Source: Embiotoca jacksoni (lineage: Eukaryota; Chordata; Actinopteri; Embiotocidae). Taken from it: a DNA stretch of 64,000 nt. This document shows positions 22,918 through 34,532 of this stretch, piece by piece. The notes beneath the pieces were generated by a model. That model did not search any database. It was given only the letters and a program-made list of their open reading frames with translations, and had not been told where the DNA came from. The position numbers were made by a program, and so were the translations under genes. Position 1 is the first letter of the stretch. The number at the start of each line of letters is the position of its first letter. The stretch is taken from the NCBI GenBank assembly GCA_022577435.1, contig JAKOON010000028.1:4720872-4784871 (forward strand), read 5' to 3'.

Positions 22918-23235
22918 TTAGGAACGCCTCGATGGAATTTCTTCAAATTTGGGCACAGACGTTCACTGGCTCAAGGATGAACTGGTTGTACTTTGGTTAT
23001 CTGAGGTCACTGGAACCTCGTGTCCATCCCAGAAATATCCCAGTAATATATCCAGAATGCCTCGAGGGAATTTCATTCCATCTGGCACAAACCTGAACTG
23101 AAAAATGAACTGATCTGATTTTGGTGGTCAAAGGGGAAGGCTACTGTGACCTCACAAAAAACATTGTTTGTGGCCATAACTTTCATACACTAATTATAAC
23201 AAAAATTTCACACAAATGTCTAATAGTAACAAAGA
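22918..23235 (+). repeat. dispersed teleost repeat
   Basis: It contains GGAACGCCTCGATGGAATTT, a diverged second copy of the same motif near 23055 (ATGCCTCGAGGGAATTTCAT), CTACTGTGACCTCACAAAAA and GGCCATAACTTTCATACACT. This phrase order recurs in many teleost introns. I do not assign a transposon class. Not coding. Confidence 0.6.
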
Positions 23236-23251
23236 TGATGTGATGATATTG

Positions 23252-23256
<5 letters not shown>

Positions 23257-23295
<39 letters not shown>
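23257..23295 (+). repeat. (AAT)n microsatellite
   Basis: About 13 AAT units, directly upstream of a fish repeat that starts ACACTTTATTTGTATAGCAC. Confidence 0.9.
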
Positions 23296-23297
<2 letters not shown>

Positions 23298-23400
23298 ACT
23301 TTATTTGTATAGCACCTTTCATACAAGATACGCAACTCAAAAGTGCTTTACAGCAAGATAATTACATTCAGTGTTTCACATAAAAACAGATATAAAGGAA
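23296..23400 (+). repeat. dispersed teleost repeat (LINE-tail type)
   Basis: It reads ACACTTTATTTGTATAGCAC, then TTTCATACAAGA and AAAGTGCTTTACAGCAAGA. This is a widespread fish element tail, often found next to simple repeats as it is here. Confidence 0.6.
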
Positions 23401-24327
23401 CATTTAAAAATATAGAAAAGAAATGAGATGCATAAGAACAGATAAAAATGCATAATATTCGCCATAACCCCAGGAACAGAAGGAGACATTGTGCCCATAT
23501 TTGACCTTTAGTCAGATACTGAATTGGTGACACTAATCTTCGGTGCTCAACTTGAAACTGTGGTGATTTTATAGATCTTCTGTTATCAGGTTGAATATGC
23601 GTGTCAAGCATCCATGTCGGGAGAATTTGTCGCGATGTATATATTTGAAGCATAAAACTTCATTTTAGCTGTATTGTCCAAATGCCATCAAAGTCTTTAT
23701 TGCATATATTATAAGAGTCTGGACAGACTGTAAAGTGCAACTTGACACGTTGGCAGAGGTATACAACCACCAGGCAGTTATATAGAAGGGAGGGTGGAAT
23801 ACCTCTGGATCTGGTACATGGCCTGATGTTCACCACACCCTTCTGTCTGGTTACGCTTTAAAGGTTAGAGCCGGATGTATGGTGAAAAGAGTTTGAGGTG
23901 AGCGTAAAGCAGTCCAGTGTTCTTCATGAGGGAGTGGAAGCAGGAACAACCCATAACCATGCACACAAAACTCAGTAATAAGCTCATGATGGAAGAGATT
24001 CAGCTCATGAGTGAAATGACTCGGATGTTTTCGCACGTTTTGGACTTCTCCTTGTTTCAACTCTCTGACCTGCAAAAGCTGCCGTGGAGAAATTTTCTGG
24101 AAAATGAAATCTCTTATTTCCGAAGAATGTCATTTGCAGAAGGCAATTTGAAATGCATCTTTTCTCCTGCTTTCTTTTTAAAAAAAAAAAAAAAAAAAAT
24201 TCACCATGCTTTGACGTCATTTATTTTCTTCTTAACATCGTATTTATTGTCCCCTCTCCTTCATCACTCTCTCCTTCTCTCCCACCTCCCTCGTGTACTC
24301 CAATCTCCCCATCCCTCATCCCTCCAG

Positions 24328-24485
24328 TCAGCCTCGTACCCCAGGAGAGTTGCTTGCTCTCTTCCGGTATCCTCGCGACCCCTACACGGTGGAGCAGGCG
24401 CGTGCCGGGGAGATCTTCGAGCAGACTCTTTTGCTCATCCAGAACCACGTCAACCAGGGCCTCATGGTGGACACCAACGGCACCG
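24328..24485 (+). CDS. pxdn: pxdn exon: start of peroxidase domain
   Basis: 158 bp. It reads PGELLALFRYPRDPYTVEQA, then RAGEIFEQTLLLIQNHVNQG and LMVDTNGTG. This is the N-terminal extension of the animal haem-peroxidase domain and is near-identical in style to vertebrate PXDN. Acceptor CCTCCAG after a long pyrimidine stretch, donor GTGAGG, phase 2 in and phase 1 out. Confidence 0.96.
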
Positions 24486-27124
24486 GTGAGGCTAACAAAT
24501 AAAGTAATATACTGTGCCACTGCGTCAATGATATAACCGGGTTTTTGTACCTTTGCTAGTTTTTTGCCTGATCTTATCTGTCATTGTAAAAACAAACAAC
24601 AAAAAAAAAAACAGATGAAAAAGTCAGAGAGTTATAAGATTTGAATGAGCGACCTCAGATCTGCTTTTGTCAAATGTGGCTGTACAAAATGACAAAAAGA
24701 GCAATTCAAATGAACACGAAGTTAAAAAATTCACAATACAAACTGAAAGGTAAAGATGCAGATTCTTGTTTTGTCGTTGTTGTTTTAGCTGTGTTTGAAG
24801 AGCTGACAGTGTTGGGAGGGTTATGACGCATCGCAAACATCCCTACCTGGAACTGAATCACCAATGTTTTTGTTACCTCGTATGTGCCCTGCCCATTAGC
24901 CCTCCAGGGGATGGGATATGTTTTCTTTTTTTTTTACTTGAATTAAAGAGAGAAAAAAAATGTACCTTTTAATTAAGACACTCTAGATTAACCCTTTATT
25001 GCCTTAATGAAATGTTCACCTTGGGTAATAACTTTGGCCGGTAAACCAGCCAAGTTGGGCGACATGTACCACGTATCATGATTTTCTGAAATTGTCAAAC
25101 TCTGTATTTAAGCTTTTTTATTTTTAAATTGGGAATGCACATTGTTAATCAGAATCTTTTATCCACTTAGTGACACTCGTGAGTTGTTTTTTTGTTTTTT
25201 TCTCAATCAAATATTTCAATCCTCAAACAATAAGCTGTTGTATAGCACCAACCTTTTCAATTTCAAACCCATCATCCAAATTCAGGTACACATTTATTGG
25301 CTCTTAATTTTAAAATAAAAAAAAAAAAGCCAATTCTTCCAAAATATACTTCCTACTTAATTCTCACTGGATTCAGTGCAGAGCTCCCCTCCCGTTTCCT
25401 AAGCTAAGTGTTGTGAAGCCAGTAATTCAATTCTCTGTCTGACTGACCATGTTACCACGAGCAACAGTTGGCTGTGTATAAGCCCCCCCCCCATCTGTCT
25501 GCCATTTTCTCTTAAGCATGACCTCAGGGGATATCGACGTAATCGTGGAGCAGTTGACGACGAGCCTGTAAACAGTTTTATTGGTCCTATGTCGCACCGC
25601 GTAACACTTAACCTACAATCACTGTTGAGTACTGGGCAAATTTTAAGATTGCTTGTGTTGGTCCACAGATTGTCTCAATTATACATGCGTGCGGGGAGGC
25701 TGGGGGAGCATGGATTGATTTGGATGTTTATATGCATAAGAATCAGACTTTGTGTGCTTTTGACATACAAATGGAACAGCTGTCCAATGGTCTGCGGAGG
25801 AAAGCTGCAGCACTGTGAATTTTGACTTTATGGTGCATGAAAGCATTCATTGTAATGGAGGGGCTACATGTAACAGCGTAATATCAAAAGGCTAGGTGTG
25901 TACAAAGTCAGTAATTATACATGATGTGGGGGGGGGGGGGGGTTGGACAGTTTTTCTGAATCAATGAATTACGTGTATATTGTTGATTTATAAATAATAG
26001 CGTGTAAAACACTGAGAAGAGTTACAGGTCGTCCAGAAATTCAGGTGGAAGTTAGTGGTGGGGGGGCGGGGGGGGGGAGAAGGGAAAGAAATAGAGCTTT
26101 GTGAGATATGAAGAGAGAGAGAGTGTGTTTTTATTTCTTATGCCAACAACCAAGTTTTCATTGTTGCAGCGGCCCCAAACAAAGCTAACAAAAGAGCTTT
26201 GTGCCCGTCAGCAGAAACAAAACAAAAAAGCTGTTTTTATTATATCTCGACTCGACCTGGGAGGGCAACGCCACAGTTTCCCTATTCTCCTTTGAACTCT
26301 CACACATACAAATATACACACCATTAATGAGGCTGGCTTTTCCGTTTACACAGGAAGTCTCATCCAACCCTCACTGAGGTTGGTAGCACACACTTAACAC
26401 TTGTGCTCGTGTGTAACCATAACACCGCATTGCTGACAAATCACACACACACACACACACACAAACACACACACGCATTGATATGCTGCACATTGAAGCT
26501 CTTACAGAGGCACTCTGGCATATCAAAGCGAGTCAGGGCAGGTTTGCGACATACTGCGACCTGTGCCCTCGAGACACCACGAGGTTATTTCCGCTGTCAG
26601 AGCCAGCAGCAGCAAATGACTGCATCAACCCTATACAAATATTTGATACATGTGCGCGTGTGAATCGTATTACCAGACACTACTGGTTACTGTTCATTCT
26701 AGTGCCATGCTTCTTAAGACAGTGGGTTCATTGAAAGGTTTCTAAAATAAGGTTATGTCAAATCAAACCATGCCAAGCACGCTGTGGACCAATAACGCTG
26801 CTTAAAACCTGGTTGTGTGGGGGTGGGTTTTTCTTTTCTCTCCTCTCTCGAATGAGTCCCTCTTTCCTTTGTTCTCTGTGGCTGAAGTGCTCACGCAGAC
26901 AGAGATAGAGGAAAAAGGACTTCGGTCTTGCGTTAACAACAATGATCGTCATCCGTACGTCCTTTAAAAAGGGGTTCGTACCAGGTTAATAACTGGACTA
27001 ATTGATTCAGGGTAGAACAGCTTTCCGAACGTTCTTTAGGTGAACGGATTGGTGTGTCATTATTTTCACAAATCTGTAGCCTTTAAATGTTCATTCAGAT
27101 TCAATTTTTGTTGCCTTTCCACAG
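24486..27124 (+). other. intron within the peroxidase domain
   Basis: 2.6 kb. Contents are A/T homopolymers, poly-G runs at 25928-25942 and 26058-26078, and a (CA)n tract at 26442-26474. No coding sequence supported. Confidence 0.7.
26442..26474 (+). repeat. (CA)n microsatellite
   Basis: About 33 bp of CA alternation with one AA interruption. Confidence 0.85.
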
Positions 27125-28131
27125 CATTTCGCTACAATGACCTGGTGTCCCCCCACTTCCTGGAGGTGATCGCCAACCTATCCGGCTGCACAGCCCACCG
27201 CCGCTTCAACAACTGCTCTGACATCTGCTTCCACCAAAAGTACCGCAGCCACGACGGCACCTGCAACAACCTGCAGCACCCCATGTGGGGCGCCTCGCTC
27301 ACGGCCTTCGAGCGACTCCTCAAATCCGTCTACGATAACGGTTTCAACCTGCCGAGGGGAGCCACCGATCAGCTCCATAACGGACACAGGCTGCCCCTGC
27401 CGAGGTTGGTGTCCACCACGATGATCGGAACAGAGACCATCACCCCCGATGACCGCTACACCCACATGCTGATGCAGTGGGGTCAGTTCCTCGACCACGA
27501 CATGGACTCGACAGTGGCGGCCCTCAGCCAGTCGCGGTTTTCGGACGGCCAGCTGTGCGCCCAGGTCTGCACCAATGACCCGCCGTGCTTCCCGATCCAG
27601 TTCCCGCCGAATGACCCTCGGCAGCTGCGGAGCGGCGCCCGCTGCATGTTCTTTGTCCGGTCCAGTCCCGTGTGTGGCAGCGGGATGACGTCTCTACTCA
27701 TGAACAGCGTATATCCAAGAGAGCAAATCAACCAGCTGACCTCTTACATTGACGCGTCTAACGTCTACGGTAACTCGCGGCACGAGTCGGAGGAAATCCG
27801 CGACCTGGCGAGTCAAAGGGGTCTGCTCCGGCAAGGAATCATACAGCGGACGGGAAAGCCGCTTCTGCCGTTCGCCACCGGACCCCCCACCGAGTGCATG
27901 AGGGACGAGAACGAGAGTCCAATTCCGTGTTTCTTAGCTGGAGACCACCGTGCCAATGAGCAGCTCGGTCTGACTGCCATGCACACGGTGTGGTTCAGGG
28001 AACACAACCGCATAGCTACCGAGTTGCTGAGACTGAACCCCCACTGGGACGGGGACACCATCTACCACGAGGCCAGGAAGATAGTGGGCGCCCAGATGCA
28101 GCACATCACCTACAGTCACTGGTTGCCAAAG
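27125..28131 (+). CDS. pxdn: pxdn exon: main peroxidase exon with distal haem site
   Basis: 1007 bp, the largest exon. It carries the distal haem pocket: Gln (27484-27486), Asp (27493-27495) and His (27496-27498) in WGQFLDHD. The catalytic Arg (27997-27999) and the haem-linked Glu (28000-28002) are in WFREHN. A T-x-Y-x-D-x-S calcium loop (LTSYIDAS, 27736-27759) is present. By analogy with myeloperoxidase the Asp and Glu make ester bonds to haem, and Gln/His/Arg form the distal pocket. Conserved strings include CTAHRRFNNCSD and GPPTECMRDENESPIPCF. Acceptor CCACAG, donor GTAACA, phase 0 at the end. All active-site positions are intact. GC content is much higher than in flanking introns. Confidence 0.98.
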
Positions 28132-28219
28132 GTAACAGCTGCTAGTTACATTGTTAATAGTAATAGCGTGATAATAAGAAGAAATACTTACATATTCCTT
28201 TTTTTTTTTTTTCTCCTAG
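28132..28219 (+). other. short intron
   Basis: Only 88 bp, with a T12 pyrimidine tract before CTCCTAG. The shortest intron of the gene. Confidence 0.9.
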
Positions 28220-28716
28220 ATCCTCGGCGAGGCAGGCGTAAAGATGATGGAGCCTTACGCTGGTTATAACCCCAATATAAACGCTGGCATCCTCAATGCG
28301 TTTGCAACAGCCGCGTTCCGCTTTGGGCACACGCTCATCAACCCAATACTCTACAGGTTGGACGAGGACTTCCAACCTATCCCCCAGGGACACATCTCCC
28401 TGCACCGGGCCTTCTTCTCCCCATTCCGCATCGTGAACGAGGGGGGCATCGACCCGCTGATCCGCGGGCTCTTCGGCGTCGCCGGTAAAATGCGTGTTTC
28501 CACGCAGCTTCTGAACACAGAGCTGACGGAGAGGTTATTCTCAATGGCCCACGCGGTGGCTCTGGACCTAGCCGCCATGAACATACAGAGAGGAAGAGAT
28601 CACGGCATACCGCCGTATAACGACTACAGAACCTTCTGTAACCTGACCTCGGCTCAGACGTTTGATGATTTGAGGAACGAGATTAAGAATGCGAACGTCA
28701 GAGAGAAACTACAGAG
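28220..28716 (+). CDS. pxdn: pxdn exon: peroxidase domain with proximal haem His
   Basis: 497 bp. It contains NAFATAAFRFGHTLINPILY; the His at 28328-28330 is the proximal iron ligand. It then reads GGIDPLIRGLFGVAGKMRVS and ALDLAAMNIQRGRDHGIPPY, the hallmark helix of animal haem peroxidases. Phase 0 in, phase 2 out, donor GTAATT. Confidence 0.98.
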
Positions 28717-28985
28717 GTAATTATACGCCCAAGATCGTTCCTCATATTTTTTTTTTTTTTTGAATTTGACGTAATTTGGCTTGAGCCCTGCATGTAAAAA
28801 AAAAAAAAAAAAGAAAAGTGAGCCATTTATAGGGTTCTTGTCAGCATTTTGAAAGAAACAATCTTGGTTTGACTCGTTTGAATCACTTCAGGGAATCTTG
28901 CGCCTCATAATAATTCTGGACCACGTTATATTTACATATGGTTTTGTGTCCCTGACCATCCCCCCCCCAACCCCACTTCCCCCAG

Positions 28986-29120
28986 GCTGTATGGCACTCC
29001 TCTGAACGTTGACCTGTTCCCTGCCCTAATGGCTGAAGACCTGGTCCCCGGCAGCAGATTGGGGCCCACCCTCATGTGTCTGCTTGCAGCGCAGTTCAAA
29101 CGCCTGCGAGACGGTGACAG
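28986..29120 (+). CDS. pxdn: pxdn exon: peroxidase domain, C-terminal part
   Basis: 135 bp. It reads LYGTPLNVDLFPALMAEDLV, then PGSRLGPTLMCLLAAQFKRL and RDGDR. The acceptor CCCCCAG is C-rich and the donor is GTGCAA. The 269-bp intron upstream holds only T and A runs. Confidence 0.96.
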
Positions 29121-29515
29121 GTGCAAGAAAGATCACAACACATCTCACAAACACATTGCCTGATGAAAAAAAGAAGGCCTCCGGTTCACCCTTTCAATCA
29201 TTGTCCTGCGTACTTCGTGGTTGCTTTTTAGTTTCTTTTTTTTTTTATAATGTTGTGTGTTAAGGTCAGGCTTTTGGTTCGTGATGAAAAATAAAACCAA
29301 AGCATGATACTAACTGAAGCTTTTTTAGCAGTACTTTAGGTGAATACGATTATTCAGGACTACGAGGCGACATATCTGTCCCCGCCCCTCTTACGTAAAG
29401 GGAGCGTTACGGTAGAATGCCACGAGGGGTGTTAAACTTCTGGCTCTCATATAATTAAAGCCATATAATACCAAGCGTTTCTCCCATCTCCTCATTCTGT
29501 TCCTGTCCTGTTCAG
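29121..29515 (+). other. intron within the peroxidase domain
   Basis: 395 bp. A T run near 29237-29246; nothing else recognised. Confidence 0.6.
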
Positions 29516-29724
29516 GTTCTGGTATGAAAACCCGGGCTTGTTCACTCCTGCCCAGCTCACCCAGTTGAAGCAGGCTTCTCTGACCCGGGTGCTCTGTGAC
29601 AACGGGGACAACATCACCCGCATCCAGCAGGATGTCTTCCGAGTGGCCGAGCTGCCCCACGGCTACAGCAGCTGTGACGACGTCCCTCAGATTGACCTGC
29701 GCATGTGGCAGGACTGCTGCGAAG
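29516..29724 (+). CDS. pxdn: pxdn exon: end of peroxidase domain
   Basis: 209 bp. It reads FWYENPGLFTPAQLTQLKQA, then LCDNGDNITRIQQDVFRVAE and MWQDCCE. An N-glycosylation sequon lies in DNIT. Acceptor GTTCAG, donor GTAAGG, phase 1 out. The Cys pair at the end belongs to the region just C-terminal to the catalytic core. Confidence 0.96.
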
Positions 29725-30522
29725 GTAAGGAAGAGTTCCGTTCGACACGTTCACTTGCAAAAGGTCAGGTTGTTAGAAACACATCTAAATACGATGCAGT
29801 AAACTCAAAAACAACAAAAAAAAATCATCATGATTATTATAATGAGTGATCAAACCCTTTTTGACAGGATCAACCCCAAAATTAACATGACTAAGTCTTA
29901 AGATTGCATTTGATGCAAGGCATAATAAAGCCAGTTTAAATTCATTTTACAGAACAAGAACAAGCAGTTGTTTATTATTATTTTTTTTTTTTTTAACTTA
30001 CATTTTAATTCGGGATACACGCTATCTCTTAATTAATTCTTCTTTCATCCCAGATTCTGACCCAGTCGCTCTTTGCTTTGACAAAACGTACCGTACAAGG
30101 AAAGAGCAAAGCTAATAAACAGAGAATATCCGGCCAGCAAGAAGGAGGGAGGAGCCTGTTTTGATTTATCAGCCACACGTAGAGTTTCCTGTGTGCGCGC
30201 GTGTAAAGCAGCTCATTTCTATCTCGGCGTACGACAGGAAGTTTTGTGGTTCCTAGAAAGTCTTTATCTTTTTTCTAAAGAAGGTTGTCTGGTGAATCGA
30301 AGGCACCCTGAGGATGAGCGGCCGGCTTTAAACTTTCCGATAAAGATGCAGCCCTCCTGATTCCATTCAACAGTCCTTCCTCACATTTATTGTGACCCGT
30401 CTCTCGATGCACTTTGCTGACATTCAGTGAGCCCCAGATGGGTCCTTTGAAGTCATGGTTTCCTGTTGCATGTGCATCGCGAGTGGTTGTTGTCTTTGAG
30501 GACAAAACTATACATGTTGTTT

Positions 30523-30558
<36 letters not shown>

Positions 30559-30745
30559 CAATGCTCTAATGTGTGTTTCCTTTAGTTTTGCTTTTTTTGC
30601 ATTTTTTTTTTTTTATCATGTAGAATAAAAAATATATAACTTGGTTCTCAGTTGCTGTGCGGCAAAACGATGACGACTCTATACGATTGTTTTTTTCCTC
30701 TGTTGGTGAACTGCAGTGTGTCGTGTTGTGTGTTTGACCCACCAG
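29725..30745 (+). other. intron before the convertase-site exon
   Basis: 1.0 kb. A 32-base T run (about 30529-30558) and other homopolymers. It has two possible acceptors, at 30716 and 30745. Confidence 0.65.
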
Positions 30746-30857
30746 ACTGCAGAACTAAAGGTCAGTTCAACGCCCTGTCGTACCACTTTAGGGGACGCAG
30801 ATCAGCCGAGCACAGCTACAGCGAGGACAAACCTGTCGACAGCATCCAGGAGAACAG
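30746..30857 (+). CDS. pxdn: pxdn exon: proprotein convertase site
   Basis: 112 bp. It reads DCRTKGQFNALSYHFRGRRS, then AEHSYSEDKPVDSIQENR. The RGRR at 30790-30801 matches the position where vertebrate PXDN is cut by proprotein convertases, a step reported to raise its activity. The start is set by frame: the acceptor at 30745 keeps the reading frame, whereas the AG at 30716 would not. Donor GTACCA, phase 2 out. Confidence 0.93.
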
Positions 30858-31237
30858 GTACCACAGCAAACATCAGGAATTCATGTGCGAAAAAAACAAA
30901 AAAAAAATCCGTGACAAGCTTGATGAATTCATCATCTGCATTTTGGTGGTGAGGTACTAAAAAGGGGGAAATTCGATATTCTATACGCGCTGAAATGTAT
31001 TTTCAGCTCTGCGGTGTCAGTGTGTGATGTTATGTTACTGAAATGTTTACTTCATGCCGAGCTCTTCCGTGAGACTTAAATTCAGCTATTTATGGTTTCA
31101 AATGTTTCCTGCAAGAAATCGGGCATTCTGCACTGGTATGTGTTACGCAAATAGTGAATGGGCCTGCAAACACCATATAAACGATAGCTACACAATTACA
31201 ATGTCATTTTAAACCTGCGCATTTTGTCATTTCGCAG
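30858..31237 (+). other. intron
   Basis: 380 bp; nothing recognised apart from an A run near the donor side. Confidence 0.6.
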
Positions 31238-31370
31238 CTCGGTGGAGGAAGCCCCGGGGAGTCTTGTAAATGTCACCGTGACCTCCAAAAAGAGCACTGA
31301 GCCCTCAATCAGTGAGTTCCAGGATTTTGTGTCCGACATGCAGAAGACGATCACAAGCTTACGAAAGCAG
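31238..31370 (+). CDS. pxdn: pxdn exon: linker and start of coiled coil
   Basis: 133 bp. It reads SSVEEAPGSLVNVTVTSKKS, then ISEFQDFVSDMQKTITSLRK and Q. The last 25 or so residues have heptad-like hydrophobic spacing and continue into the next exon, fitting the trimer-forming coiled coil of peroxidasin. Acceptor TTCGCAG, donor GTGTGT, phase 0 out. The linker part is the least conserved portion of the protein. Confidence 0.9.
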
Positions 31371-31973
31371 GTGTGTTTCTTTACTGACACCAGGCACCGG
31401 AGACATAACGTCCATGAACGCGAGAGGACATGTGTTTTGACAGCAGATTGACACCAAAGTAAAAAAAAAAGTGTCATTTTCATCTGATGGAAGATGAAAA
31501 TTGATGAGAGGGTTTATGAAGCACCCTCGGCATATAGTGTGGTTATTTAGAGTAATTCTAGGAGATGCTTTTTATCCAGAGAGTGGAGGTAATTGATATA
31601 TATATATATATATTTTTGTATGAGGTAAATTGAAAATAAATCTTTATGTTCAGGAGGATGGGGAAATCTTTGTCTGAAACTCTGTGTTGCCTAAAAGGCA
31701 CTCTGAGGCACTGAGAGTTGGGCAACCCTCTTGCCTTCCTAGTATTTGTTCCATGAGTCGAAACATGTCTTACCCAAGTTGCATCTTAAAAAAAAACTAG
31801 CTAAGACATTGACACAACCAAAAGCCCTTTACATATTTCCCATTAGCATGTCAGCGGGCACAGTGAATTCCTCAGGGTGGCGTCCCGGCAATCCCGACCG
31901 TGTCCTGCGGTCAACTGCTGCTTTAAAAGTCTTTGGTAATTATTGAAACGTTGTTGTCTTTGTACCTCTGCAG
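31371..31973 (+). other. intron within the coiled coil
   Basis: 603 bp. A short (AT)n tract at 31595-31613; nothing else recognised. Confidence 0.6.
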
Positions 31974-32087
31974 ATTAAAAGACTTGAAACCCGTCTGAGC
32001 AAGACCGACTGCACTGATAGCGAGGGGCGCGAGCGCACAGACGGAGAACGGTGGAAAAAGGACTCCTGCGCCGCGTGTGAATGCAGA
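31974..32087 (+). CDS. pxdn: pxdn exon: coiled coil end and start of VWC
   Basis: 114 bp, 38 codons, phase 0 at both ends. It begins IKRLETRLSK and ends WKKDSCAACECR, which opens the von Willebrand factor C domain. Acceptor CTGCAG, donor GTAGGT. Because both ends are phase 0, skipping this exon would keep frame but break the VWC domain. Confidence 0.93.
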
Positions 32088-32383
32088 GTAGGTTGGACAC
32101 CACGCGGAAGCACAACACCGCGGGAACACGCCCGCGCCCGCGACGCTTGCATTCTTTCCTTTTGAAACTCGAATCGGCATATCGGCGTTTCTCTCGCTGA
32201 GGGCCGGCCGTCCGTCCGTCAGCCTCAGACACTCTGCGGGACTCCGCTCAGTTTAAATGCCCCAGTTCCTCTTTGTCTGTCGCCGTTGGAAGCGGTTCAC
32301 CTTTTCAAGCACCTCTTGGCAGCGTGCTTTTCCTGGCACCGCTTTCTCCCCGCAGTGCTTTGTGCGCGTGTGTGTGCGTGTGC

Positions 32384-32438
<55 letters not shown>

Positions 32439-32681
32439 CCAGCCACTTCTCTGGCTTTCATCCTTTATCTCTGACGCCTTGTTGATGCCAGCTGCTGGCA
32501 AAGGTGATGGCTCCCCATGCCAAACCTAACTGGCTCCGTTCTCCTCCAGGCCTCTCTTTCCCTCCCGCTTACATTGTGTTGTTGTCTTTCAATTCAAATG
32601 TTCAATTTTTTTTTTTCATTTTTTTTTTTTTTTTTTGCTCACTATATCTGATAACACACCCGTCAGTTTCTCCCTCCCTCC

Positions 32682-32713
<32 letters not shown>

Positions 32714-33242
32714 AAAAAAACCCTATCGCCTTCCTAGAGTCTCTGTAATTGGAGGACCTCTGCAATAATTCAACTTGGCAGGCAGAAGCACAATGAGGAA
32801 AGACTGTCTGGGAAAGAACCGTCTGGCTCGACACATCATGCTGTTACTCTAAAACAAAGCGCTTTGTTGTTCTGTTCAGCCTTGTCGTCGGGCCCTTTTA
32901 TCGCCGGGTAAAACTTTTCAGTTACCGTTGACGTCTTTTGCACGTTCTGTGAAGTTTATGGACTAATATCGGCGCAAAAAAGGGAAAAAAAAAGCCCGAC
33001 GTTCAGACTTTGATCTGTGAACGGAGGGAAAAAAAAAGAAAAAAAAAACTGTTAAAACATATATAACTATTTTCTAATAAAGGAGGACTTTTAAGGCTTC
33101 CACTTATTTGGTGTGAGATTAGTTGGAACAGCCGGCAGCCTGAGACAGAGAATGAAAGCGCGCCTCCGGTTTTAAAGAACACAACTGACCGACTGTCCCT
33201 TCCTGTCCCGTCCCCCCCCTCCCCCCCACACCTCCCCCGCAG
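32088..33242 (+). other. last intron
   Basis: 1.2 kb. It holds a (TG)n tract (32361-32436), T runs (32607-32636), and a C19 run followed directly by an A18 run (about 32684-32720). The acceptor tract is almost pure C/T. Confidence 0.7.
32361..32436 (+). repeat. (TG)n microsatellite
   Basis: About 75 bp of TG alternation with CG interruptions on its left side. Confidence 0.9.
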
Positions 33243-33386
33243 GACGCCCAGGTGACCTGCTTCGTGGAGTCCTGTCCGGCAGCCGAGTGCAAACGGCCCG
33301 TCAAGCTAAAAGGCGCCTGCTGCCCGGTGTGCCTCGAGCGGGCGGGCGTCGACGGGCGGCCGAAAGCAGACGCCCGACACGGATAA
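33243..33386 (+). CDS. pxdn: pxdn last coding exon: VWC domain and stop
   Basis: 144 bp including TAA at 33384-33386. It reads DAQVTCFVESCPAAECKRPV, then KLKGACCPVC. This completes the Cys pattern of the VWC domain (CxxCxC in the previous exon, CCPVC here). A short non-conserved tail ending DARHG follows. Acceptor CCCGCAG. Confidence 0.95.
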   Translation, partial: DAQVTCFVESCPAAECKRPVKLKGACCPVCLERAGVDGRPKADARHG

Positions 33387-34501
33387 GCCCTCAGGACCCC
33401 CCCCCCGCCCCCCCCACCCCCCGGACAATCCTCCTGACGAAACAGCTCCGGTGTCTTGAGAGTTAACGCAGTCAGACGTATCGAGAGAGGAGACGAGACT
33501 CACGACGGTGAGCTGACCCGCAGCCGCCGGCCAAACCTCGATAGACCCAATAGCCTCGCCTCAAGTGTTTTTTTTGGTTATGTTCAATTTTGTATTTTTG
33601 TTTTCTTCGATCAGGGGAGGGGGAGATTTTGTTGTTTTTGTTGTTTTGTTTCATTTCAGCTCGTTGCACCCTCCAAGGCCAGCAGCCGGAGACTCGGTTT
33701 GAAATCCCCCCCCCCCCCCTCCCCGGCCCCGCAAGCCGGCGATTTACTAGATGGATTTATTTGTGAACTGATTGGGCGGATGGACGGACGGACGGATGAA
33801 TGAATGGGTGGATTATAAACAAGACGGACAAACCTCTCCTCTTTGCTCGCCGGGGGCTCCTGACGTGCAACCGGCCGCCGTTCGCTCTCCTGCGACTAAA
33901 CGCGGCAAAACCAACGACCGGTTGCCGTCGACGAGCAGGAAGAGGAAGTAGATTGGAAGCCGGCGGCCATTTTGTTGTCTCACGAAATTTTCTCAGGTTA
34001 GAGATGCCGAAAACTGGTGCTATTTTCCCCTTTTTATTACGATTTCATTACTAAATACAAACTTTAAAAAGTATTGTCTTTTGTATGCCAAGCAACCTAT
34101 ATACACTCAGTATATGTCTTTTAATGATACATCACAAGGGGGAGGATTGGTTTATTCAGTTAAAAGACCTAATGAATAGAGTTACTTCATCGTTTAACCC
34201 ACGGTGCTTTACATCACATAACAATTATGTGTTTGTTTTTCCCTTCTTGTATAAAAAAAGAAAAAAAAGAAAAAGAAAATGCTTACATATGAAGATAATG
34301 TGAAGCCCTTAAAGAAATGTCTACTGATAACTGCTCCTCTATCCATGTTTCACCTCCTTCGATTGTCTCTGCTGGCCTGTCCTGAGCTTGAGTGAGGTGG
34401 AGCCTCGTGGTGCTCTCCATTCAGGACACTCGATCCAGCTCTCGCACTGTTGTGCTCCTTTCGAAGTTTCACTTTTGCTTTCAGGACGCAGTGAAAGAAT
34501 T

Positions 34502-34532
<31 letters not shown>

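Larger units (their letters stand above)
20955..24327 (+). other. intron between linker and peroxidase exons
   Basis: 3.4 kb. It holds the (CA)n tract at 20972-21050, another at 22185-22214, several dispersed teleost repeats (22771-23400), an (AAT)n tract and an A run near 24180-24200. The 3' end is a long CT-rich tract. No other coding sequence. Confidence 0.7.

Noticed and set aside
27178..28061. Minus-strand open frames opposite the main peroxidase exon
   Set aside because: They are shadows of the high-GC coding exon on the + strand.
33073..33078. AATAAA as pxdn poly(A) signal
   Set aside because: It lies in the last intron, before the final coding exon that completes the VWC domain. Use there would truncate the protein; no evidence for it.
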